DNA of 64,000 nt from Malurus cyaneus samueli (GCA_009741485.1 CM019229.1:3519817-3583816); one strand, 5' to 3'; counted from the first letter of the stretch, positions 10,681 to 23,757 are shown. Made by a program: numbers and translations. The notes: generated by a model not told the origin, from the letters alone.

Positions 10681-13600
10681 AACACATTTCCCTGTTTTTC
10701 ACTGAGGGCTGCAGTGCAAAAACCCAGCGGAGGTTGGAGGGGAAGCTGAATTGGGAGGTTTAAACTCAAGGCAAGATAACATTTTCTTTCGGGGGCTCGG
10801 ACTATTTACATTCCAGCCGCAGCTGGGAATGGGCCTGGATAACCCCCTGCCCCAGAGCCCCTCCATCTTCTGGGGCTGACAGGCTCAGCCTGTGCCAGGC
10901 AGGAAGTTAAAATGTCATTTATTTTCTGCCCTGCTGTCACCTCTGTCCCCGGAGAGGCTGAGCGCAGGTAAGCACTCTGCCAAGCTCTCCAAAGAAAATG
11001 CTTTATCTTTCCCAGTACTTGAGAGCCAAATTCCCCCAAATACAGCTGTTCTTCCACAGTGGCTCAATTCCTCGCCTTTTTTATTTTTTATTTTATTTTT
11101 TTTTTTTATCCTAGCTCTCATTTCAGTGAAACTGGACAAAAACAGAAGCTTGAGGTGTCTGTTAGGTGTTTGAGGGGTTTGATAAAATGGATAATCCTGC
11201 TGCAGCCTGCAGGAACTTTGTTCAGGAAACCACACACGCACCTTGCTGGGTTTAGGCTTTTCAGCTGTTCACATCCCATGATTTTCATTCCTGGTAAATT
11301 CTGTGAGACATTTTGATAACAGATGAACTCAGTTTCTTTCTGCCTCAAAGGCACCTGAGCTCTCTGCTGCCTTCTTCCAAACCAGCATCTTAAAGAAAAG
11401 CATTCAGAACCATTCAAGGAAGCAAATTTGGAAATAGAGGCACAGTTTCCACACCCATCAGCAATAAATCACCATCAAACCTGGGAGCTGTTGGTCCTAA
11501 GGAAACACCAAAATTCCTGGAGGAGCTGGCCTGGTACTGTGGCTCCTCACAAGTAAATTTGAACCAGCAGGTGCCAACAGCAAAGTTTCATGGACTGAGG
11601 AAGGACACACCTGCTAAAGCTGGAGTCAGATCCTGTCATTCCAAGTCCTAATTTCTTACAGAAATTCCTTCTTTGACTTTCTCCTGTTTAGACACCACCA
11701 GCCTCTAATTATCCTTTCCATGAGAAAAGAAAATCAAATTGTGTTCCTAGGAAACACTGAAAACTTCAGTCTAATGTTCCCAAGATTTGGCCAACCTCAC
11801 CAAACAGCACCAGCTGAGGAGAAAACACACAAATTCCCTCCCTGGGCATACCTGTGTCTGTTCCCTTTCATATTTGTCCACAGGCAGCTGAGGGGAAATC
11901 AAACACACAAATGTTTGGGGTTCAACACCTTTCTCTGGCCAGGCTCCTGTCTGAGGTGCTCACCACATCCATCCTGGAATTCCTCTGTACTCAGCAGCTC
12001 CTCCACTTGGGAATCTTCCCCATTCCAGCAGAAAGAAGCTGTGTTTTTCTACCTCAGTGTTACAGAGCCATAATTAGAGTGCCTGCTTGGAATGCAGGAC
12101 TGGAGGCTGGAATCTTCTCAGGGAAGAGGAAACTGAGCCAGAATCTTCCACCTGACTGAACATCCCAACTTATAAAAAAATGGTGGAAACCCCATCCTTA
12201 TGACTTTGTTTAGCTTTATTTGGACCAAACCACTACAAGCCCTTGCAGTAAAATAAATTTTTTTAAAGGATGGTTTCACTCCAGAGGGAAATGAAAAATC
12301 CTGGAAACATAATTTGACTCAACCATATCTCTAAATCCAGGTGAAGAATAAAGAGGAAAATACTTGCTCAGACAATCCTTACATTTAATCCATCTTGCTC
12401 CTGATTAAAGTGTTTTTTTTCTTCTGCTTCCAACCCAGTTTCTATCTCCAGGTCCCTCCAGATCTTTCAGCTTCCTCCAGGGGCTGAGCCAGGCCCTTGC
12501 AGCTGAAAAGGATGTTTTGTACATTGCAATGATGCTGTCCTGGGAGAGCCCAGGGCATCCTCATGGCTCTGCTGGACTCTCACAAAGCCTTACCCTCTTG
12601 GTTTACCCGCAGGACCCTCCCACCTCACTGAGCAGCTCAGGGTGTTGTTTACAGGTGCTGATGTCAGCCCAAATCTGGGACAGTTGGAAAGACAACGTCA
12701 GTGCTCTGGGAACAGCCAAAGCTGCTTCCTCTGCTCTGCAATGAGATCTCCAGGCTGACCTCAGCCTTGTGCTGCAGAAAAAGATTCCTTTTTCTCAGTT
12801 TCCATCTCTCCAGTGGAGAACAGGGATTGTTAAGTTGCTCTAAAAGCTATCCTAAACCTTGAAGTTTTGGGAATAAACTCCAAAATTATCACAGAAGGTT
12901 CCATCAGGGTTAAACCCTGCCTGGGGGTTACTGAGCATGAGAGATGACATGGGGATGGGAATGTTGTGAAACATTTGGAACCCAAAAGCAGCAATCCCCC
13001 ACAGTCAAAGGTGTTTTCCAGGCATAAATGGTTCTGACTCTTCCCACTGTGCTCTCGTGTCCTCCTGGATGTCTCAGCCATCTCCACCCTCCAAATCCCA
13101 GCTTTCCAGCAAACAAATCCAGGGATCTGGGGGTGTCCCCCATGCACAATGTGGGTGATGGTGCTCAGCTCTTCCCAGAGCTACAGTGGACACAAGAGCA
13201 GCACTATCAGGCCATAAATCCTTTTCAAATTGTGTCCCATACTTTACGAGGAAAATATTCCTCAAGCTCTGGCCTGAAAACACTTTTTAATTCCAAGGTG
13301 AGAGCCAATTCTCCCATTTTGTAAAAATAAATCTCCGTAGGAAATCCACATGGAGTCCATTTCCTCTTGGGCCATTCTTCCCCCCACTGGGAGCTAAAAC
13401 AGATTTCTGCAATTCTCCCAGCAGGAAACATTCTGTGATGTCTCTGCTCTGCCACAGCACCATCACATCGGAAACCCCTCAGTCCCTATGCCTAATTTTG
13501 TTCTACCAAAGTTTATTCCTAGAACATCTTATTCTCATCAAGGAAATCCTTGAGAGCAACTCTGCATTGGCAAATTTAGTGGGAGAGTTTTCCCCTCAAT

Positions 13601-14707
13601 AGACTGGCTTTAACATCTTGGACAGAGTTGTATTTAAAGGTTTCTTTGTTAATTTTTTTTTTTTTTACCATCAGTGGCAATGGAATTCTTCATCAGCCTG
13701 TGCTTTAAATTAGGTCTGTGATCTGCAATTAACTGACCTAATGTGTGTAGCAGGGATGAATCCATACTGCTCCTCTTTGTGATTCCCTCCCTCCCCACTC
13801 ACATCCCTGCTTTGTTTCGCTGACCTAGTTTGGGAAATCTCTGCCACCAAAAACTTGTTCAGTACCAGTAAGGACAAATTTAGCAGATTGGCAGCGTGTG
13901 GAGCTGGAAATTGATTTTATCATGGGCTTTCCTATGAGAGGAATCTTGGCAGCAAATCATTAAATTATCCTGAAATTCTGAGATACTTTGAGAGGTTTGG
14001 GTGTGTAATTTGGGGGCACACAAAATAATTAATTACTTATTCCTCATTAATAAGACACAGAAATAAGAATGAACACTTGTGCTTTGAATATTTAGCATGA
14101 ACATTTTGAGAAATGCAACAATTGCTCCAAGCTCAGATTGCCAAATGTTTGCAGTTTTTCCTAAAATAAGGTTTTTGTTTTCCTGAGAAAAGTCGAGATT
14201 TCAATTAGAAAGCTGAAAACACCCAGAGAAAATTTTTAATTTCAAGTTCTATTTAAAAATACATAGTTCTTCCTATGGAACTCTTATCAGGGCTTTTTAA
14301 TTATGTGAGGGAAAAAGCTTAGGTGGAAAAACATCCCAGCAGTGCCAGTAATAATAAAACGTGTGATTAGAAAAATGCCACACCTGCCATCTGTGGCACC
14401 TTAAACTGTGGTCTTGTTCCTGCTTAGGAAAAAGTCACTGTGAGAGATGCAGTGGCAAAACATGCACCAAAAAAAAAACCCAAAAACCAAGCAGACAAAC
14501 AAACATAATACCCAGAAATCAAACAATCCTATTTTCAGGTGGATAATAAACCTCACAGCGGCTGATGGAGCTGATGGAGTGCAGGACACCTCTCTGAAGC
14601 CCTTTTTTTGTCTTTTTCAGGAGTTTTTATGAGCAGCTGCTCATTGTTGCCAACCCATCCCATTCCATGAACAGATCTGGGGTGTATCCTAAAAAATCAG
14701 GGTTTTA
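10681..14707. other. Unique non-coding stretch
   Basis: Four kilobases without a recognised gene or interspersed repeat. A T-rich run lies at 11073-11108 and a T12 run near 13656. Open frames do not exceed about 120 codons and show no domains. This could be intron or intergenic DNA. Confidence 0.5.
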
Positions 14708-14765
14708 GGTTTTTTTTTTGTTTGTTTGTTTGTTTTTTGTTTTTGGTTTTTTTTTTGTTTTTGTT
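14708..14765. repeat. T-rich (TTTG)n low-complexity tract
   Basis: The tract is made of T runs interrupted by G at roughly four-base spacing, for example GTTTGTTTGTTTG. It is simple low-complexity DNA. Confidence 0.9.
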
Positions 14766-15131
14766 CATGAGTGCTTCTTGGTTCTGGTAACAGGACTGTG
14801 CTTGAGCTCAGAGCTTTGCTTTTCTCTTAAGACAGGGCTTAATTTTAACTACACTGTTCATTCTTTACTTGATTTAATGTGAAGTCAAGTAAAATAAAGC
14901 TGAGAACACCTAAGCTCATTGTCCTGTATCACAATAAATGAATATACAGCCAGTGCTGTATCCTACATCATTGGCTAAAATTTTCAATCATAAGGCAGGA
15001 ATTTTGCTCCAAAGAAACAGGAAAAAACCATAAATAATCACTGAGGGCAAGTTAATTATGAGAATCTGTTGTGTTTTCCAAAATCTCCAGGCATTTATTG
15101 GTTCAGACCTCTGGTAACCAGAGCAGGACAC
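14766..15131. other. Unique non-coding stretch before LTR
   Basis: No gene is seen. The last four bases (15128-15131, ACAC) match the four bases following the LTR and form a candidate target-site duplication. Confidence 0.5.
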
Positions 15132-15568
15132 TGAAAGGAATGAGAAGGGAGTGTCTTTACAAACAGACTCTGACTCTGAGGTGAGATAAGGTTGATATTG
15201 GGAGATAGAAACAATAGGAAGGATTTGCATAGGAATTCTAGTGATTGGCTTACCCCAGTCTATGTTAATAGACTACCTGAGCAGAGACACAGAGATGGAT
15301 ATTGAAAGGGAGCAATGTATCATAGAAGGGGGGTTTCATCAGGTGTTTTGGGGAGTCTGTACCTCTCAAGTACCTCAGCAATGGGGAAAGAGAGAGGGGA
15401 TTGCGGCCGGGAAATTGGGATAAAAGGAGGCTGCGTCCCCTATGAATTTGAGAGACCCCATGGGAAACGCCCATAACCTCTCCCTTTATTCATGAATAAA
15501 GTTCCGGGACTCCTCTGTCTCCTTTTTGGACATAAACCTCTGGTGCTTGTGGATTAATTTTCCTAACA
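15132..15568 (+). mobile_element. Solo endogenous retrovirus LTR
   Basis: A 437-bp LTR beginning TGAAAGGAATGAG and ending TTTTCCTAACA, in the same family as the minus-strand copy at 4617-5041. It carries a TATA-like GATAAAAG at 15420-15427 and AATAAA at 15495-15500, followed by a T/G-rich stretch, consistent with U3, R and U5. It is flanked by ACAC on both sides (15128-15131 and 15569-15572), a plausible 4-bp target-site duplication. No internal viral genes are present, so it is a solo LTR. The family name cannot be given without a repeat library. Confidence 0.85.
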
Positions 15569-16475
15569 ACACGAAGTGAAGCTCTGATTTCGAGGCTTTA
15601 ACGAGGAACATTCCCTTTTCCCCAGCTTGTCCCGGGGCAGAATCTCATTAGCTCTGTCTCATGAGGGGAACAGAGGTGGCTTCAGAAATGGCTTCAGAAA
15701 GAGCCCAGAGCTGTAAGAACCAGAGCAAATCAGCCCGGGCGAGGGGAGGACAGATGCCAAAGCAACCCTGGAGCTGTCACCCGGTGACTTTGGGTGGCAG
15801 GAGGAGAACGGGGCTGTTGTGCCGCCGCCGCAGCTTCACACGGTGCCTGGGAGGCAAAGATTAGCTCATCTTGCAGTGACAGACAGGAGCTGGCCCGTGT
15901 TTCCTCGCAAACATCACCTTTCCCAAGGGGGAGAGCGCTGCCACCCTCGTCTGTCCCCCAATAAGTGTCACTTACGGAATGCGAACCTTGCCGGCTGCAC
16001 CGCCCTGGAATGCACAATGAGCCATTGAGGGGGAAAGGAGAAAGCTTTTGGCCACAGGGCAGGGTTACAGGTTCATTCTGGAGCTGAAGGAAAGGTAATT
16101 AAATGTCCTGGGTATTCTATTCCGCTCACATCACCAGGGTGGAAAAAGGAGCTCCGCAGCCATTCCAAGAAATTTCACGTCCTGCTGGAGAAACCCTTTG
16201 CTTTAACCACAGGGAATTTCGGTGGAGTCCTCCAAGCGTGAACATTGTGTGAAATAACTGCAGCGCTGAGGACCTTTGGTGCGCAATGGCTTCACAGATT
16301 TTTTGTGATTTCAAGTCCATCTTACTCAGTTTAATGTCTTTTGCCACCAAAAAGCTGAACAGCTTTCACTCAGGTCAGATTTGGAGTGCAAGGTAGGAAA
16401 AACTCCTGCCTGCTCTTCTGACGGGGAATAATATTCCTAATCCAATAATACCAATTTTGGTAAAAGTACTGACAC
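15569..16475. other. Unique stretch with modest CpG enrichment
   Basis: No gene is recognised. The sub-region 15760-16000 has a raised CpG content, for example TGCCGCCGCCGCAGC, and could be a regulatory element. It contains no open frame with recognisable homology. Confidence 0.4.
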
Positions 16476-16626
16476 AACAAAAAAAAAAAAAAAAAAAAAA
16501 AAAACAACCCAAAACAAAAAAAACAACCAACCAAAACAAAACACCAAAAAACAAAAAACAAAGAAAAAACAACAACAACAACAAAAAAACAAAAACAAAA
16601 ACAAAAACAAAAAAACCCCAAAAAAA
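16476..16626. repeat. A-rich (CAAAA)n low-complexity tract
   Basis: About 150 bp composed almost only of A and C, starting with an A run of roughly 25 and continuing as irregular CAAAA/CAAC units. A shorter A-rich run follows at 16711-16752. Long homopolymers of this kind are also prone to length errors in assemblies. Confidence 0.93.
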
Positions 16627-16710
16627 TCCCCAACCCAAATAAATAAATTTGTTTCAGGGTTACCCTGGATCTATTGGGTGAGCATCTAAATAAAGTTGTA
16701 CATTGAAGTG

Positions 16711-16752
16711 AAAGAAAAAAAAAAAAAAAAACAAAAAAATCCCAAAAAACAA
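16711..16752. repeat. A-rich run
   Basis: A run of about 18 consecutive A followed by ACAAAAAAATCCC-type sequence. Low complexity. Confidence 0.88.
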
Positions 16753-17056
16753 AACCGGAAAAAAGCCAGTTTTGCCTCAAAAATCCCCACTGCAATCAAA
16801 GTTTGCAAAAAGTATAATCAAAGGAAAAGTTGTCCTGAAATGAGAGGATGTCAATCACGGGGGAAGGACGGTTGTCCTGGGATGAAAACACTTCAAGAAA
16901 AAGAAGAGGTGACAAATGGATGAGTGAAGGAAAGCTAAGGAAAAAGTGGCTTATGGCAAGCTGAAAGTGTTTGATATCTGCCAGGCACAACAGGTGCGTG
17001 TGGGAAGAACGCTGTGTTCCCTTAAATCTGAGGGAGAAGGGAAGAGGAGCAAAAGG

Positions 17057-17077
17057 AAAAAAAAAAAAAAAAAAAAA
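17057..17077. repeat. Poly(A) run
   Basis: An uninterrupted run of about 21 A. No retrocopy could be identified next to it. Confidence 0.9.
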
Positions 17078-20000
17078 GACAGAAAACGTGGAGCGAGTGG
17101 CTTTCAGTGTTTCCTGCAGAAGCAGCAGCGAGCTGAAGTGACAGATCCCTCTCAAAAACTTTTAAACACTTTGGAAGCGACTCCCTTCCCAGCAGCTCAA
17201 AGTCTGGGCAGACAAGGTACACAAAGGAAGGGGTGGAAAGGGGAATAATTATCCAGGATTCGTGGTGGGGAACAAAGGGATTAAGTTACTTGTCACACAA
17301 TAGCTCGTGTTTGCAGCACCTCATCCCGCGGGCTGAGCAGTAAAGACCACCCTTCCTCCTGCCAGCGGATTTTTAATTGCGCTCCATTCACCGGGAAGGA
17401 AGGCTCTGTCACCGAGGAGTATTAATCCTCCTAATTAAGCGGAGTGCTTGAAAAGCAGTCAAGAAAACAAGAGAAGGAGTGAAAGGCAAGGAGCTGAATG
17501 CCATCAGAAATAAACACTGGAGTGCTCGCTAAATATGACACTGCCATCAGTCAGAGCCCGCGGGGAGAGCGCTGCTGGAGACAGATCTGCGTTTATCAGG
17601 ATCATTAAAAGCCTGAGGAGCATTTCAAGCGGTGCAGGGTTTGAAAGCACCGTGGAGCCCCTCTGGAGTGGGGCACAGCCAGCGGGAGGTCTGAATGGAG
17701 CCCTTCAGCTCCAGCTGCCTGGAGGAATTTTCAGGCTCTTTTCTTGGCTCAGCATCGGCAGGAGGAACGACCAGAATGGAAAACTCACCTCGGAATAAGA
17801 ATCTAAACTCAAGGCATGGAAAAATCAGCGAACATTCTGTTAATGCTTTGCCCTCTGCATCCCAGTCCATGAATTAACCATGGAAAGCACCCTCTGGTGA
17901 AATGGTCACACGGGTGGTGGCAGAAGCAGCAGTGGGATTGTGCCTTGGGATTCAGATCCCGTTAAATCCCCATTATCAGCACCTTTGCAGAGCAGCAGCT
18001 GCATTGGCACCTCACAAATCAGAACTAAGGAGGTTTCCCCACCTTCAGTGGGAATAAACATTTCCACACACTGTTCTGTTGATGGTCCCTGGGGCTCTTC
18101 CTCAACAGCTACAAGCACTTGGGATTTCCTCCTTAGCAAGAAGCGTTTTGGTACCTCAGCAATAATTTGGGGCTAATACCCCATGTTACTTAAATTCACA
18201 TTTTCAAGTAATGGTTTTAGTCTTCATTGTGTAGTTTTCAGACTTCCTGTTCTCATATTTTGCCTTTTTTTGTCCTTCCTTCTTTCACCCTTCATCCTTT
18301 CCTTACTTTTTACATTTCACATTTCTCTTCTCGATCCCTTTAGCAGCTTTCCCCCAGTGCTTTTGGGCTCTGCCCTTGAAGATGCCTCTATCCCCACCAC
18401 TTATATTGCAAGAATCTTTATTTTATCACTTCCTTTTATCCATTTATCCCTTTACCTCCTTTGTTTAGGATACATATTCCTGACAGTTTTAACATTATGG
18501 CCAGAAATAAATTCCTGTCCTCTCCCATACTCGAGTCTGATCTCCACAACCACATCAGTTCATTCTTCACTTCCCTTCAAATATCTATTTCTTCTCTTAA
18601 AACCAGTTCAGGCTCACTTTTGCTGCTTGTTTTATATCCCAAGTGCCCAAGAAAATGAAATTGCTCGGAAACTTTCCTGCAGAAAGCATAAAAGCCTTTA
18701 AGTCCTCCATTCCCCCGTTAGTTCAAACAATGGAATAAGGAAAGCCCTGTTGCCTCAGTGCTGTAAAGGCAGCAATTCACAAAATTACAGCAGGGTATGA
18801 AGGTCAATAATGCAGCCAGTCCTCCTCAGCTGGAATTCCTGACACACAGGAGGCATTGTCCATCAGAAAGGAGCAAAAGGGAATTACTGAGGATTTCTTC
18901 CTCTCTCTGAGTAAACAAGGTCAGGCATGACATCCAAGAAAACCCCAAAGTCAGCAAAACAAAAAGGGTTTGTGTCCTTCCAGGACAAATATGGGCAAAA
19001 GGAAAGGAGGAAAAGGCCTTTGGACCATGTGAAGAGAGACTCGTCAAAGGCAACTTTTATTTCATTGTGATGCTATTTCAGCACAACTCAGTGTCCCCGG
19101 CATTTCTAGGGGGGGAAGAAAATTGAAAAGTCAAATAATTGCCAAAGAACTGAAGTTAAACAAACAAAATACTGATCCACATTCCCAGAAATGGATTTCA
19201 GTAAACTTTTTATTTGATCCTCTGAACTTTTAGAGTGAGAAAAAGCAGAAAAAAAAAAGTCTTCAATTAACACATTCAGGACTTTTGAGTCCAGTGGTCA
19301 AAATGCACAGAATATATTTAACTACAATACTTCATTTAGCCTCAAGGACTTAGTTCCATCAGTGCCTCTTAAGATTTTTTCACACAGAATGTGTAGTTTT
19401 ATATTTGAAACTCATTATAAAATTAAGTCTTAAAACATTGTTTTGAAAGTAACAAGTCTTGTCTAACACAGACGTTCCACAAACAGCGTTGGTTCTCCCC
19501 ATCTGAACAGATAATCAGGGAAAGGTTCTGTGCTCATTAAACAACTCAGCATTGAAATGAAGAGTTGAGATTATTTAAAAACTTCATTTTCCACGCAGTC
19601 AAAGAAAAATCTGTAGCTGAAAAACTTGTGGAATTGTGTGACACCACAGAAAAGCTCCACAGCCTTCAATTGCCGGTATTTAGCTTGGATTATTTTTGTA
19701 TCATTTTTAAATGCTGTTAGAAAAACTTCTGGGAGATGTGGGCTGAATTTCTATTTTTCTCACAGAAAGTCAATTTAATCAGGGAGGCAGAAAAAAAGAT
19801 CAAATTAGAGGAGAGCATTAGCAAAAATTTCAATATCATCTTTCGAGCATAACCTCATTCCAGAAAGCAGCACTGCTCTCCTCCCAGGAGGGCTGACATT
19901 AAAATATTTATAGGATCAAATGCTAATGACAGAAGATTTGCTAAGCTTTCTTTCCTCAACAAAAAATGACACAGTTCCAGAATGTCTCTCCAGTGTTTTA

Positions 20001-20433
20001 ATTGTGCTTCCCTGCAATAATCAGGGATTTTTCCTGTTTTTCCTTCACTTGAGGTCAGCGGGCTCAGCTCCATCAGATCGTGGCAGGGGCATTGTCCACA
20101 CCCTCAGTGAGGTTTCCAACCCAAAACTGGATCAGGGGTTTTACAATAAAAGATATCAATGAAGCAATAACTTTTAAATACTTATTCTGTCAGCTCCAGC
20201 TGCTCTTCTGGATCATGTTCTCATTGAAATAAAACTCATAGCTAATCTTGGAACATCCTGGAGGTTAAGCTGATTTTACACTGATTTAACACAAATCCGA
20301 ACTACCTGGGATCTCTCAGACTTCAAGTGGGAGCTCAAGGTGGTTGTAAATGCACCAAATACAAAATAAATCCTTTCGTTATCAAGCACTGGAATAAAAT
20401 TTAAGCACGAAATTAAGTTTTAGGAACATGTCT
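17078..20433. other. Unique non-coding stretch
   Basis: No gene is recognised. A pyrimidine-rich strand at 18180-18660 yields a 172-codon open frame of Leu/Phe/Ser-rich composition. This is typical of C/T-biased DNA and is not a recognisable membrane protein. Confidence 0.5.
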
Positions 20434-20570
20434 TCATAAAATCGTGGAATGGGTTGGGTTAGAAGGGAATTTAAAATTCATCTCCTGCCATGAGCAGGGA
20501 CAGCTTCCACTATCCCAGGGTGCTCCAAACCCCATCCAACCTGGCCTTGGGACACTTCCAGGGATGGGAC
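20434..20570 (-). mobile_element. CR1-like LINE 3' fragment
   Basis: TCATAAAATCGTGGAATGGG followed by TTGGGTTAGAAGGGAATTT, and later CCATCCAACCTGGCCTTGGG and CACTTCCAGGGATGG, is the reverse complement of a CR1 3' region. It is 5'-truncated and diverged. Confidence 0.88.
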
Positions 20571-22786
20571 TAATTTCCTTGGTCCCATTGAGGAAAAAAC
20601 AATGTAATTCTAGAATTGAGACCAATGAAGATTGAGGTATTACACATATTAACCAGGCAAGCACAGCAAATACTGAGCAATATTTCAGCAGTTTTTCTCT
20701 GCTAGAAAAACTTGGGGTTGTCACTCCAGGAAAAGAGGGTTCAGCACAGAGGGGAGTTGCTGTTTGAGGTGATTACATGCAGGATTTGGTGTCTCAGGGC
20801 ATAAACAGCAGCTTAGGAAAGGAAGTTTTAACAGATGAGGTGACCCAACACCCACTGTCTATCAATGCATGAACCTTTTCTTTCCCGATGGGAGATGCAT
20901 GGAAACAGCCAGCTCCCTGCTGGTATTAATAAAACAAAATCAGAATCCAAGTTTCTCTGTGAAACAGTGATTTCACGTGATAATTTTTGCTTTTCTCTGG
21001 TTGTCTCTGCAGGAATAAGAAATCTACTACAGCTCAGGTCCTCTGAGAGTTGTAGATATGGAAAGAAGGGCATCAAATATCTGCAAGAAGCACTGGATGG
21101 ATGAGAGCAAGCAGGTTAACAACTCCTGGACTGTTTCCCTCTCTGATCACATCTGATCCCTTCCTGTTTTCTCCACTGAGGTCACCAACACCTCATGGCT
21201 AAGCTTTCCTCCAAAGCAACAAAAACCCGAGCTGAAGCAGTTCTTGGTCACCTTTTCACCATTCCAAGCAGCAAATTCAGCCCCCAAACATCTCCAGGGC
21301 CCTGGGCTGGCGTTCAGAATGGTGTCCAGACCACCTCATTCAACACCACTCTTCTCTCTGGTCTAACTGGAGTTTTTATGGGTGAAGTCACACAAAAACT
21401 TGCTCATTTATTTCTCTTGAACATTGTGATCTTTCAGGCTCTAAGTATGTTCCTCATTAGAAGTGACATTTGAATTTCAAGGGGTGTGTGTATGATGTTT
21501 CTTTGTTTTCTGTTTTGTTTTTGTACCATTTCCACTGAGCTGTTTGTTAAATTGATTTTAATTTTTGATGTGTTTGAGCAGGACAGGATGTATGTATAAA
21601 TCTGTATAAATGTATGTCATTTCATCTTCTGAAAGAAAGTCACATATCTGTATCCACTGCCAATTCTAAACACAAATATAACTTATTAATCAAAAAATTA
21701 ATTTATTAATCAATAACCGAGGCAAAAGAATCCAACAGGAACTACCTGGCTGCATTCTGGATAGCAGAATGATTGCAATAAATGCAATAATTGTAATAAT
21801 TGATTGCCCCACAGCACCCTGCACACACAAGATGAGCTTTTCCTTCTCCTGGCACACCTCAAAGAAGGCCTTTTGTCAGGAGACAGAATGTCAGCGGCTT
21901 CCAAATGATTAAATGCAAGAACAAATCACAACTTTTTCTCCTCCCTGCCTCCAAAAAAAAGATTAATGTAAAGCACCTTGGGATTTGTCTGCATAAAATG
22001 CTTTGTACAAAATAATTGTTGTAAAAACTCCTGACAGCATTTGTCAAATGCTGTCCTTTGAGTAGGTGACATCTCTATTAAAACCCCTCTCTGTCAGGAT
22101 TGCATTCAGCATCAGTCAATGGGAAGTGTCAGGCAGTCACAATATATCCCCAGCTGATGCAACTGAAAAAGAATCTGATGCAAATTCCAGCGGGCTGATT
22201 CCAGCAGGCTTCAGATGCATTTTTAAAACACTTTCCTCACAGCCTGGCTTTTTATTTGCTGACAGATGCTTTCACAGACCTGCTCAAATCTGAAGCTGGC
22301 AAGGAGTAATCACCCAGGCAGAGCCTGCACAGGAAGAACGAGCACCAGTGAATAAAACCCTGCATTTTGAATGAAATTCAAGCGCTTTTGCCAATATCAA
22401 CAGGTACCACACCATTGTTTCCTGGAGATTCATCTGCTTGTGTAAGCTGCCCCAGTTCTCCCTGGCAGAAAAGGGAAAGCTGCTTTCAAATTTCACCTAC
22501 ATCAGCACCGACGGGGAGCAGGGCCACAAAAACAGAATTAGTTACAGTTTATATCAAGATTACGGAGGTTGAAGCCCTTGAAATTTCAATTTTCCAGTCG
22601 CTGAAATGAAGACAGCGAGTAATACTCGCCTACCTTAGGAGGGATTTGGGCTGACAGAGTAACATTTGCTCAGCATTCAAAAACCTCCAGCTCAAATAAT
22701 TCACATATTCTAAATTTGCCTCGAGGGCATCCTGTACTCAATGCCAGTGATTTCAATCACCTCGCACCATAAGATGTTTGGTCAGC
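20571..22786. other. Unique non-coding stretch
   Basis: No gene, RNA or interspersed repeat was recognised. Local AT-rich direct repeats (GCAATAA/GTAATAA) occur near 21773-21802. Confidence 0.5.
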
Positions 22787-22819
22787 TTTTTTTGCTTTTT
22801 TTTTTTTTTTTTTTTTTTT
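22787..22819. repeat. Poly(T) run
   Basis: A T7-GC-T24 tract. It would be the poly(A) tail position of a minus-strand retrocopy, but the following sequence was not recognised. Confidence 0.9.
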
Positions 22820-23588
22820 GCCTGGAACACTCTGTTTCTGCTGCTGTGGCCAAACACAACCCAGACAGCTCCCATGGCACCCAGCCAGAGCCAGGGCTTC
22901 CTACCTGGCAGCAAAGCCCCAGTGCCAGCTCAGCGGCCTGAGCACAAAAAAACAAGAAACCACAAGGAACTCCAGCTAAATTCCATTTCCCTTCCCACTT
23001 TCCAGCCTGGAGGAGTGAAGGATTTTTTTTGCTTCAGGCTTTTTAATTAAAACTTCCCTTCCACGGCTGCGCTGGGTTAGCCCTGGAGATGTTCTTTGGC
23101 TCAAGAGGCACCTGAGGAGCCAAGAACTGGAACATTCCTGGAATCCTGGGATGGGTCGGGCTGGAAAGGGTGAGCAGGATGGCTGCTGGTGAGGCTGGGA
23201 TCAAAGCAGGCACACAAAGGTCGGGCTGTGTTCTCCATGGGCACAAACAGGATCACCAGGGGTGTGGTAAGGAATGGGAATCCAGAAGTCGGCACTGGGG
23301 TTAAGAAACCAAAGTCATACAGGGATTTTAAGTCACAAAGCCATATTAAGGATGTGATTTTTTTTTTTTTGTAAAAAATGTGGTAATTTTATTTATTGGA
23401 TTACTGCTATTGGCTGTTGAAATCCCCCATCAGTGCCTCAGTTTATCTCATCAAAATTTGACATTTTAACTTTATTTTTAACATTTTTCTAGCATCTCTG
23501 TGCTAGACCAGAACCCCTCAGTTCCATTATTAAGCTGTTCCCTGCCCGTGCTCTGGCTGTGAGGGAATGAGACCCCAGTCCTGCTTGG
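22820..23588. other. Unique non-coding stretch with possible CR1 trace
   Basis: No gene is seen. GGAATCCTGGGATGGG followed by TCGGGCTGGAAAGGG near 23140-23172 faintly resembles an inverted CR1 tail but is too short to assert. A T-rich run lies near 23358-23370. Confidence 0.35.
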
Positions 23589-23757
23589 CAGAGTCCCAGA
23601 ACCCCAGGATGGGCCAGGCTGGACCTGACCACATTGGGTGCCACACCTGGTGCCACCTCCCTGCCCCAGCAGGGCCATCCCAGAACACCTGGCACAGATG
23701 ATTTTGGAATATCCCCAGGGAGGAGACTCCAGCCCTTCTCTGGTCTCTGTTCCAGCT
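23589..23757 (-). mobile_element. CR1-like LINE 3' fragment
   Basis: AGAGTCCCAGAACCCCAGGA leading to GGGCCATCCCAGAACACC, GGCACAGATGATTTTGGAAT and CCCCAGGGAGGAGACTCC is the reverse complement of a well-known CR1 3' arrangement. It is non-coding and 5'-truncated. Confidence 0.88.

Noticed and set aside
18183..18701. 172-codon hydrophobic open frame resembling a membrane protein
   Set aside because: The plus strand is C/T-rich here, which by itself yields Leu, Phe and Ser codons. No membrane-protein family was recognised and there is no exon structure.
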